Assembly: GCA_028288315.1 (NCBI GenBank)
Contig: JAQBNY010000151.1
Span: forward strand, 1 to 8,918
Reading direction: 5' to 3'
Length of the DNA stretch: 8,918 nucleotides
DNA from: Mucilaginibacter sp.
GTDB taxonomy: Bacteria > Bacteroidota > Bacteroidia > Sphingobacteriales > Sphingobacteriaceae
Position 1 is the stretch's first letter. Every line of letters starts with the position of its first letter. The translations under genes were made by a program, and so were the position numbers. This document shows positions 1-5,688 of this stretch, one piece after another. Under the pieces are notes generated by a model. The model searched no databases and was not told the DNA's origin. It saw only the letters and a list, made by a program, of their open reading frames with translations.

Positions 1-1251
1 GTAATCACCTCAACTATATTTCCGGCCTATTTTGTTGCTGTTACAGCAAATTCTAAAAATGGAGATATGGTTACATTTTTTGGACATAAATATGTAAACA
101 CAGTACTGTCTACTTATATATTAGGTCTTTCGTATCTTATTGTAGTGGCAATGCTGCCCATACTAACCTCCATAGCCGATTACCGGGGTAATAAGAAAAC
201 TTATTTACAGCTATTTACCTGGATAGGCAGCCTGGCATGTGCCGGCCTTTACTTTTTTAAACCGGGAAGCCCGCTGGAGATTCCAATGATCTGTTTTGGC
301 TTGGCATCTATTGGTTATTGTGGTGGCTTCGTATTTTACAATTCGTATCTGCCGCAAATAGCAACGCTTGATCAGCAGGACGCTGTGAGTGCAAAAGGCT
401 TTATTTATGGTTATGTGGGCAGCATAGTGGTACAGGTAGTATGTTTTATAATTGTGCTTTCGCCAAAAACATTTGGTATCACTGATGATTTTTTACCTGC
501 CCGCATCTCATTTTTGATCGTGTTTTTTTGGTGGATCGGTTTTTCTATAATACCTTTTAAACTTTTACCAAAAGGAAAACCTAATGCCGGCTCACATAAC
601 TATAATATATTAACCGGCGGATTTAAAGAGCTGGCAAAAGTATTTGGTAACATCAAAAAGATGCCTTTAGTAAAACGTTTTCTTTCAGCATTCTTTTTTT
701 ACTCCGTAGGTGTACAAACCATTATGCTGGTTGCAGCCAATTTTGCTGCTAAAGAATTGCATATGCCCGAAGAATCGCTGATAAGTATTATACTGATCAT
801 ACAGGTAGTAGCGGTATTGGGTGCTATGATCACCTCAAAATCATCTGCCAAATATGGAAACATACCAACCCTTATAGGCTTAGTTGCTATCTGGACGTTG
901 CTATGCTCGGGTGTTTATTTTATAGCAAATGCAAACCAGTTTTATGTTGCAGCTGTAGTTGTGGGTTTAGTAATGGGTGGTGTTCAATCATTGTCCCGTT
1001 CTACCTATTCAAAATATCTTCCGGAGAATATACCCGATACCGCCTCGTATTTTAGTTTTTATGATGTTACCGAAAAAATATCCATAGTGGTTGGTTTGTT
1101 TTGTTTTGGTTTTGTAGAGTCATTAACACACGAAATGCGTGATTCCGCGCTTGCGCTGGATTGCTTTTTTGCGATAGGCTTATTTTTGCTGATCGTGCTG
1201 CTCGTAACTGAAAGAAGTATTGCTAAAAGTACAATAGTAGTTGCGGCGTAA
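1..1251 (+). CDS. MFS transporter, UMF1/Atg22-like family (5' end cut by window edge)
   Basis: An inner-membrane permease of the major facilitator superfamily, UMF1 (Atg22-like) branch; its substrate cannot be told from sequence. The frame is open from base 1, and the 22 codons before the first ATG (position 67) read VITSTIFPAYFVAVT and onward. This matches the conserved first membrane segment of UMF1 proteins, so the gene starts upstream of the window and the ATG at 67 is internal. Roughly 15-25 N-terminal residues are probably missing. The visible 416 residues contain about 11-12 hydrophobic segments. A loop IADYRGNKK (residues 58-66) sits where MFS motif A lies between segments 2 and 3, and a glycine-rich GLVMGGVQSLSRS segment lies in the C-terminal half. 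The stop TAA is at 1249-1251, followed by two hairpins and convergent genes, so this is the last gene of its transcript. UMF1 assignment rests on the N-terminal motif and overall pattern recognised by eye. Confidence 0.85.
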   Translation, partial: VITSTIFPAYFVAVTANSKNGDMVTFFGHKYVNTVLSTYILGLSYLIVVAMLPILTSIADYRGNKKTYLQLFTWIGSLACAGLYFFKPGSPLEIPMICFGLASIGYCGGFVFYNSYLPQIATLDQQDAVSAKGFIYGYVGSIVVQVVCFIIVLSPKTFGITDDFLPARISFLIVFFWWIGFSIIPFKLLPKGKPNAGSHNYNILTGGFKELAKVFGNIKKMPLVKRFLSAFFFYSVGVQTIMLVAANFAAKELHMPEESLISIILIIQVVAVLGAMITSKSSAKYGNIPTLIGLVAIWTLLCSGVYFIANANQFYVAAVVVGLVMGGVQSLSRSTYSKYLPENIPDTASYFSFYDVTEKISIVVGLFCFGFVESLTHEMRDSALALDCFFAIGLFLLIVLLVTERSIAKSTIVVAA

Positions 1252-1305
1252 ATGTCTGTTAGTTACTACCAGGGTTAAATGAAATAGGCTTCAATAATTT
1301 AGAGC

Positions 1306-1326
1306 ATGGCGGATTCATCCCGCCAT
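1306..1326. terminator. Perfect 7-bp hairpin downstream of the MFS gene
   Basis: ATGGCGG (1306-1312) and CCGCCAT (1320-1326) are perfect reverse complements around a 7-base loop. It lies 54 bases after the MFS stop codon, between convergent genes. There is no T-tract directly after it, so it may be a 3'-end stabilising hairpin or one half of a tandem terminator with the next hairpin. Confidence 0.45.
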
Positions 1327-1343
1327 CCCGACCAATATATTAT

Positions 1344-1371
1344 GAAAGCGCCCGTACAAGCGGGCACTTTC
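1344..1371. terminator. Likely bidirectional terminator hairpin between convergent genes
   Basis: GAAAG (1344-1348) pairs with CTTTC (1367-1371) and GCCCG (1350-1354) with CGGGC (1361-1365), with one C/A mismatch between the two blocks and a 6-base loop TACAAG. It begins immediately after the stop codon of the minus-strand small gene (TAA complement at 1372-1374), the classic place for a terminator. On the plus strand the stem ends in CTTTCTT, a weak U-rich tail. It can serve the MFS gene from one side and the small membrane protein from the other. Confidence 0.6.
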
Positions 1372-1572
1372 TTAATAAAAGGCTTCGTCGGCTTGTGTGT
1401 CTTTTTCTTCCTTTTCTTTTTCCACCATCTCTATCAATATTTCATTATAGTTATCTCGGCCGCCTCGTTTTGGCGGAACTTGCGCCGCTCCGATTACCGA
1501 AATGCCAATACCGGCTAATATTACAAATAGTATGAGCCCACAAAGTCTCAATACTTTTTTGAGTCTTTTCAT
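1372..1572 (-). CDS. Small single-pass membrane protein, function unknown
   Basis: A 66-residue protein of unknown function. It begins MKRLKKVLR, a positively charged cap, followed by one hydrophobic segment (about residues 10-30, LCGLILFVILAGIGISVIGA). The rest is a short hydrophilic tail with a PPKRGGRD stretch and a highly charged end rich in Glu and Lys (EMVEKEKEEKD). By the positive-inside rule the N-terminus should face the cytoplasm and the charged tail the periplasm. The pattern resembles small conserved hypothetical proteins I associate with Sphingobacteriaceae, but I cannot assign a family. The start is the only ATG giving a sensible membrane cap, and no ribosome binding site is visible, as is usual in this phylum. 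A terminator hairpin abuts its stop codon. An 85-base gap separates it from the secreted orphan upstream on the same strand, so the two could be co-transcribed. Confidence 0.7.
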   Translation of the reverse strand: MKRLKKVLRLCGLILFVILAGIGISVIGAAQVPPKRGGRDNYNEILIEMVEKEKEEKDTQADEAFY

Positions 1573-1657
1573 GTCACAGATTGTAGGTTAGCCGGGTTTA
1601 AGCCACAGCTAATTGTATAATAATTTTGTGTGTAAAGCCAATAAATGGCAAAGGGTA

Positions 1658-2056
1658 TTAAACCCGCCGGGGAGCCGGCTGCTCTGAGGCAGAAAAATGC
1701 AGAATGGTATTTAACGGAATTATTAAACGAGGTTTAAGCAAAGCGAGCTGCTTTAAATGGAGGTATTGTGTATTAACTATTTTGCTGTAAAGAAAAACGG
1801 CCGTGTTATTGTCGCTTCTAAATAATGGATTAACATAATATTTATTGTAAAATAACGATTGGGCCTTTTTATAGCTTATAGCTTTTTTTAAAGTTTCATT
1901 TGGTAAAACAATTTGCTCCGTTAAAGCATAGGAGCTGTTTTGCTGCGCATTACTTATATATCCCGAAAGGGCAAAAAAACTAAGAAATAAAGTTAATGCC
2001 AGCCACCACCGTTTAGGTTGAGCGTTTAAATAAATATTTGTTTTGTGTAGTGGCAT
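1658..2056 (-). CDS. Small secreted protein, family not recognised
   Basis: A 132-residue protein with a clear Sec signal peptide: basic PKRWW (about residues 14-18), hydrophobic LALTLFLSFFALSG core, and a probable signal peptidase I site ending SNA before QQNSS (cleavage near residue 37). The mature part of about 95 residues has no cysteine and no motif I recognise. It is rich in Tyr, Leu and Asn (for example SLFYNKYYVNPLF), with a Pro/Arg-rich end, APRRV. I chose the start at 2056 (MPLHKTN) because it gives the more ordinary signal-peptide N-region. The in-frame ATG at 2071 would add MYLYI. Both lie inside a perfect inverted repeat (2053-2076). The gene reads away from the M28 peptidase and toward the small membrane protein. 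The signal peptide is the main evidence that this is a real gene; low-similarity decay of a longer secreted protein is possible. Confidence 0.6.
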   Translation of the reverse strand: MPLHKTNIYLNAQPKRWWLALTLFLSFFALSGYISNAQQNSSYALTEQIVLPNETLKKAISYKKAQSLFYNKYYVNPLFRSDNNTAVFLYSKIVNTQYLHLKQLALLKPRLIIPLNTILHFSASEQPAPRRV

Positions 2057-2076
2057 TATGTAAAGATACATAATGC
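2053..2076. repeat. Perfect 10-bp inverted repeat over the start of the secreted-protein gene
   Basis: GCATTATGTA (2053-2062) and TACATAATGC (2067-2076) are exact reverse complements around the 4-base spacer AAGA. On the minus strand each arm carries one of the two in-frame ATG codons of the secreted orphan (at 2071-2069 and 2056-2054). It could be an operator for a dimeric regulator, or in mRNA a hairpin with a UCUU loop that hides the start codons. Which of these applies is not determined by sequence. Confidence 0.7.
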
Positions 2077-2150
2077 TTTGGCTACAAGAACATTTGGCTT
2101 TATGCTTTTAATGTAAGCAATAATTTATAGGTAACATTATTGCTAAAAAC

Positions 2151-2181
2151 TTGTTGATGAATATGGTAGTTGATACATTGC
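2151..2181 (+). promoter_or_regulatory. Weak candidate promoter for the M28 peptidase gene
   Basis: TTG repeats at 2151-2153 and 2154-2156 precede TACATTGC (2174-2181) by 20 or 17 bases. This resembles the Bacteroidota TTG / TAnnTTTG arrangement but the -7 part differs from the consensus at two of its last four bases. The predicted transcript start would be about 15 bases before the ATG at 2201. It is the best candidate in the 144-base divergent gap, but weak. Confidence 0.25.
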
Positions 2182-2200
2182 CCAATTAAGCAATTACACT

Positions 2201-3826
2201 ATGATAAATGTTTACAAGTCGTTATTGATTATTCCTTTTACATTGCTGGCCGCCCCGGTTTCTGCACAGCAGGTGCAATTAAGCCCGGAAGTTAAACAGG
2301 CTTTAAGCGAGGTGAGTGCTGATAAAATTAAGGCCGACATAACCTACCTGGCTGATGATAAATTAAAAGGCCGGGCGCCTGGTAGTGAAGGTTACCAAAT
2401 GGCGGTTGACTATGTGATAGGTCAGCTTAAAGCAGTAAACGTTAAACCCGCCGGCGAAAATAATACCTGGCTACAAAAAGTAAGGCTTCGTAAAGCGTTT
2501 ATAAAAAATGCCGCACTTTCTATATCCGGCCAAACAAACGTTACAGTGCCACCGCATAGTTTCTTTATTTATCCGAACCCCGTTGTTGATACTATTAAAC
2601 TTTCTGCCGGGTTGGTTTTTGCGGGTTATGGTATTAGTGAACCGGCACTGGGCTATGATGATTACGCCGGCATTAACGTAAAAGGCAAAGTTGTGATAGT
2701 GATGCGTGGCTCGCCCGAAAAGTTTTCTTCGTCGGTAGCCGCTCATGTTATGAACTCTACTCAAATTTTAAAAGTAGCTGCAGAGCATGGTGCCGTAGGT
2801 GTAATGATAGGCAGTGTAGATTCCACCGCACGTATGGGGAATGTAAGTCGCGGCGTTTATAGCGTAATGGATAATAAAGGAGATGTGGCAATATCCCGCA
2901 CTTACTATTCTAAGCAGCTTAGCGTTTATGGCGCATTGGGCTACTCTTTGTTTAACTCGTTGATGAAGCAATCGGGCAAAACCTTGCAGCAAATTCCTGC
3001 AAAGCTTAAAGCCGGGCAACCCAGTTCATTTACAATTAACTCTAGTGTAAATATTTCTTACAGTTCAACCCATCAGGATATTTTAAGCTATAATGTTATT
3101 GGCAAAGTAGAAGGATCTGATAGTAAGTTAAAAAAAGAATATGTTGTACATAGCGCCCATTTAGATCATTTAGGTGTTGGCGTGCCAGTACAGGGCGATT
3201 CTATTTACAACGGCGCACATGACAATGCATCGGGTGTGGCAAGCGTGATAAGTATAGCTAAAGTATATAGCGGTATTAAAGTAAAGCCTAAGCGTTCCAT
3301 ATTATTTGTGCTGATGACAGGGGAGGAGCTTGGCGACCTGGGCTCCGGTTATTTTGCCAAATATCCAACTGTGCCGGGCAAAAACTTAGTGGCCGATGTT
3401 AATACTGATATGCCAACTATTATAGCGCCATTATTATCCATCACCGCCTTAGGGGCCGAACATTCATCTTTGGCTAACCAGGTTGCACAGGCTGCAGGAT
3501 ATTTTAATTTAGGCGTAGAGCCCGATCCCGAACCAGCGCAGGCGCGTTTTACCCGAAGCGACCAGTATAGCTTTGTTGTGCAGGGCATACCCGCCTTACA
3601 TATTAAATATGGCAGCAAAACCGCCGATGGCAAAAATAACCTGAATGATATTGTAGCTCCGTGGCGCGCAAAATACTATCATAAGCCACAGGATGATATT
3701 AATGGAATTTTTGATTTTGAAGCGGGCAAAAAATATGCACAGCTAAACTTTTTAATAGGTTACCTTGTTGCACAAGATATCGCAAGGCCCACCTGGAACG
3801 CGGGCGATATATTCGGTACAAAATAA
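2201..3826 (+). CDS. Secreted M28-family zinc metallopeptidase with PA domain
   Basis: An exported zinc-dependent exopeptidase, probably an aminopeptidase acting in the periplasm or outside the cell. Residues 1-22 form a signal peptide (hydrophobic LLIIPFTLLAAPV, cleavage after SA before QQ). A protease-associated (PA) domain occupies about residues 125-235 (FAGYGISEPALGYDDYAG, then VKGKVVIVMRGSP). The M28 catalytic domain follows at about 290-525. The expected residues are present: H320 and D322 in AHLDH, bridging D341 in GAHDNASG, E375-E376 in TGEELG, D403 in NTDMP, and final ligand H494 in YYHKPQDD. A substrate-site segment RSDQYSF (452-458) precedes GIPAL. The length of 541 residues is normal for PA-containing M28 enzymes of Bacteroidota. 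The family and catalytic state are well supported; the peptide substrate is unknown. The gene is divergent from the secreted orphan and 69 bases upstream of the PLP enzyme gene, with no terminator seen between them. Confidence 0.93.
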   Translation: MINVYKSLLIIPFTLLAAPVSAQQVQLSPEVKQALSEVSADKIKADITYLADDKLKGRAPGSEGYQMAVDYVIGQLKAVNVKPAGENNTWLQKVRLRKAFIKNAALSISGQTNVTVPPHSFFIYPNPVVDTIKLSAGLVFAGYGISEPALGYDDYAGINVKGKVVIVMRGSPEKFSSSVAAHVMNSTQILKVAAEHGAVGVMIGSVDSTARMGNVSRGVYSVMDNKGDVAISRTYYSKQLSVYGALGYSLFNSLMKQSGKTLQQIPAKLKAGQPSSFTINSSVNISYSSTHQDILSYNVIGKVEGSDSKLKKEYVVHSAHLDHLGVGVPVQGDSIYNGAHDNASGVASVISIAKVYSGIKVKPKRSILFVLMTGEELGDLGSGYFAKYPTVPGKNLVADVNTDMPTIIAPLLSITALGAEHSSLANQVAQAAGYFNLGVEPDPEPAQARFTRSDQYSFVVQGIPALHIKYGSKTADGKNNLNDIVAPWRAKYYHKPQDDINGIFDFEAGKKYAQLNFLIGYLVAQDIARPTWNAGDIFGTK

Positions 3827-3895
3827 GGCAGATCAAAACACAACAGAATTAACAATTGTATCGTATTAATTAATTGGGTAAGTATACAAGCTATA

Positions 3896-5086
3896 ATGAA
3901 TAATATTGAGTTGGAGAGAGGATCATTATTGATCAATTTAAAATGCCCGGAATGCGGCGCGGAATATGATGCAGCTGTAAGTAATACCGTATGTTTAAAT
4001 GATGCCTGCAAAAGTACTTTGTTTGCTCATTATGATCTTACTCAATATCTGGACAAGGCCATTCTAAAAGACAGGCCGGCAAATATGTGGCGTTACCATG
4101 AATTGCTACCGGTTATCCACCCTGAAAATATTGTTACCCTTGGTGAGGGCTTTACACCCATCATTCCTCTGGAAAACCTAAAACAGGCTGCAATAGGGAA
4201 TGAGGTTTTCTGGAAAGATGAATCGGGCAATCCAACAGGTTCGTTCAAAGCCAGGGGGATAAGCGCGGCAGTATCAAAGGCAAAAGAAATAGGTATAAAG
4301 GCAATAGCAACACCAACAGCAGGAAACGCAGGCGGAGCCCTTGCAGCGTACGCAGCGCGTGCCAGTATCAAAGCTATTGTTTACATGCCTAAGCTAACGC
4401 CTAAGGTTTTTAAAGATGAATGCCGTTTATATGGAGCTGAGTTGGTGGAGATAGATGGAAACATCAGCGATTGCGGCAAACTAATAAATGAACATGCTAT
4501 TGCAAACAATTGGTTCCAGATCTCCACACTAAAAGAACCGTACAGACTTGAAGGCAAAAAAACCCTCGGCTTTGAAATTGCCGAGCAATTTAACTGGCAA
4601 CTGCCGGATGTGATATTATACCCTACCGGCGGCGGCACCGGGTTAATAGGTATATGGAAAGCCTTTGACGAATTGGAGCAATTGGGCTGGATAGATAGTA
4701 AACGCCCAAGAATGGTAGCCGTACAATCAGAAAGCTGCAATGGCATTGTTACTGCGTTTAATGGCGGCCATCATATTTCTGAATTTGCCGATGGTGGTTT
4801 CACAATTGCCAACGGGTTACGTGTGCCTAAGCCTTATGCCGATAAAATAATTCTTAAAGTACTTCGTGATAGTAAAGGTGCGGCTTTAACCATTAGTGAT
4901 AATGAAATGAGCGACGCCATAAAAGAAATAGCCCGTAACGAAGGTATGCTGATTGCGCCGGAAGGTGCCGCACTTTGGCAGGCATATAAGAAACTAAAGG
5001 CGTCACAATGGATACAACCGGGAGAACAGGTGCTGATGATTAACACTGGCAGCGGGTATAAATACCTTGAAAATATCGACATTTAA
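3896..5086 (+). CDS. thrC: Threonine synthase-like PLP-dependent enzyme with N-terminal zinc ribbon
   Basis: A fold-type II PLP enzyme best matching threonine synthase, which converts O-phospho-L-homoserine to threonine and phosphate in the cytoplasm. It has 396 residues. An N-terminal zinc ribbon uses C17, C20, C33 and C38 (CPECG and CLNDAC). The PLP-binding lysine is K118 in NPTGSFKARG. The cofactor-side loop is TPTAGNAGGA (139-148), the phosphate-binding glycine loop is GGGTG (245-249), the threonine-synthase-type segment EPYRLEGKKT lies at 214-223, and NTGSG (383-387) is near the C-terminus. The loop around 142-144 reads A-G-N where many relatives have S-G-N or T-G-N, so a paralog with another beta-replacement or elimination substrate is possible. 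It is not next to other threonine pathway genes (homoserine kinase, aspartokinase-homoserine dehydrogenase), which in this phylum usually form a thrABC cluster. The superfamily is certain, the exact reaction less so. The ATG at 3896 is the only one upstream of the zinc ribbon. Confidence 0.85.
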   Translation: MNNIELERGSLLINLKCPECGAEYDAAVSNTVCLNDACKSTLFAHYDLTQYLDKAILKDRPANMWRYHELLPVIHPENIVTLGEGFTPIIPLENLKQAAIGNEVFWKDESGNPTGSFKARGISAAVSKAKEIGIKAIATPTAGNAGGALAAYAARASIKAIVYMPKLTPKVFKDECRLYGAELVEIDGNISDCGKLINEHAIANNWFQISTLKEPYRLEGKKTLGFEIAEQFNWQLPDVILYPTGGGTGLIGIWKAFDELEQLGWIDSKRPRMVAVQSESCNGIVTAFNGGHHISEFADGGFTIANGLRVPKPYADKIILKVLRDSKGAALTISDNEMSDAIKEIARNEGMLIAPEGAALWQAYKKLKASQWIQPGEQVLMINTGSGYKYLENIDI

Positions 5087-5094
5087 TACTTTTG
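5067..5094 (+). promoter_or_regulatory. Bacteroidota-type promoter, distal, for the VOC gene
   Basis: TTG (5067-5069), 17 bases, then TACTTTTG (5087-5094), an exact TAnnTTTG -7 element. The -33 part lies inside the last codons of the PLP enzyme gene and the -7 part starts right after its stop codon. It would give a leader of about 100 bases before the VOC start at 5204. Confidence 0.5.
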
Positions 5095-5171
5095 TTTTGA
5101 TCCTCTTGTAATGGCGCGATACACCCCGTAACCTGTCGTGTTTACCCCATTCATTATCAATTTATTGGCTG

Positions 5172-5179
5172 TATTTTTG
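5172..5179 (+). promoter_or_regulatory. Second -7 promoter element, proximal to the VOC gene
   Basis: TATTTTTG is an exact TAnnTTTG element ending 24 bases before the ATG at 5204. No TTG is found at the right distance upstream (the closest is TTC at 5150-5152), so its -33 part is poor. If used, transcription would begin near 5186, downstream of the ATG at 5138, which favours 5204 as the real start. Confidence 0.45.
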
Positions 5180-5203
5180 TATCAACCACATAAATTTAAT
5201 ATC

Positions 5204-5593
5204 ATGTTAAAAGAATCAAAAGCATTCAGCGGGTTTTCGGTAAATGATATCGACAAGGCAAAACAGTTTTACGGAGAAACACTCGGCCTCCAGGTAGATA
5301 AGATGGAAGAGATGGGCGGCTTGTTAACTATTCATATAAACGGGAATAGCAACAATATAATGGTGTATCCAAAGGCCAATCATGAACCGGCTACATATAC
5401 CATCCTGAATTTTCCGGTGACAAATATTGAAGATGCAGTAAAGGAACTAAAAGCCCGGGGCGTGGTGTTTGAAAGCTATGACAGCGAATATCTGAAAACA
5501 GATGATGATAATATTAACCGCAGTGGCGGGCCAAAAATTGCCTGGTTTAAAGACCCGGCCGGTAATTTTTTATCAGTTCTTGAAATAGGATAA
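5204..5593 (+). CDS. VOC superfamily (glyoxalase/bleomycin-resistance fold) protein
   Basis: A 129-residue cytoplasmic protein with two beta-alpha-beta-beta-beta modules: about residues 6-57 (AFSGFSVNDIDKAKQFYGE, then NNIMVYPK) and 64-129 (TYTILNFPVTNIEDAVKEL, then WFKDPAGNFLSVLEIG). FKDPAGN and the closing LEI are hallmark positions of the fold. The four metal-ligand positions of glyoxalase I appear to be F8, Y55, N69 and E127, so the usual His/Glu set is mostly absent. This argues against glyoxalase I activity and for a small-molecule binding or resistance-type role; the substrate is unknown. An in-frame ATG at 5138 would add a hydrophobic 22-residue extension that does not belong to the fold and that would span the proximal promoter, so I use 5204. 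It appears to be transcribed alone, between its own promoters and a hairpin at 5601-5635. Confidence 0.85.
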   Translation: MLKESKAFSGFSVNDIDKAKQFYGETLGLQVDKMEEMGGLLTIHINGNSNNIMVYPKANHEPATYTILNFPVTNIEDAVKELKARGVVFESYDSEYLKTDDDNINRSGGPKIAWFKDPAGNFLSVLEIG

Positions 5594-5600
5594 TTAATTG

Positions 5601-5635
5601 AAAGCGGGCTGCATATTTACTATAAGGCTCGCTTT
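5601..5635 (+). terminator. Probable terminator hairpin after the VOC gene
   Basis: AAAGCGGGCT (5601-5610) pairs with GGCTCGCTTT (5626-5635) over 10 positions, eight Watson-Crick and two G-T, around a 15-base AT-rich loop. It lies seven bases after the VOC stop codon. The tail is A-rich rather than T-rich, so termination strength is uncertain. It separates the VOC gene from ligD, whose start is 53 bases downstream. Confidence 0.5.
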
Positions 5636-5688
5636 ATAAAAAACCATATCACAGGCTAAATGTTAATTTACAACTAACATTTACCATT

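Noticed and set aside
1306..1518. A 70-codon plus-strand ORF over the small membrane gene
   Set aside because: Its Phe-rich core is the antisense of the Glu/Lys-rich tail of the minus-strand gene, and its start codon lies in a hairpin arm; the minus-strand reading has a sensible membrane-protein layout.
1621..1628. TAATTTTG, an exact TAnnTTTG element on the plus strand
   Set aside because: No TTG at the right spacing and no plus-strand gene follows until 2201; a chance match is likely.
1594..1665. 8-bp inverted repeat GGGTTTAA / TTAAACCC around the gap between the two small genes
   Set aside because: Short arms and a spacer of more than 50 bases give no convincing structure.
5138..5203. N-terminal extension of the VOC protein from the ATG at 5138
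   Set aside because: The added 22 residues are not part of the VOC fold and overlap an exact -7 promoter element.
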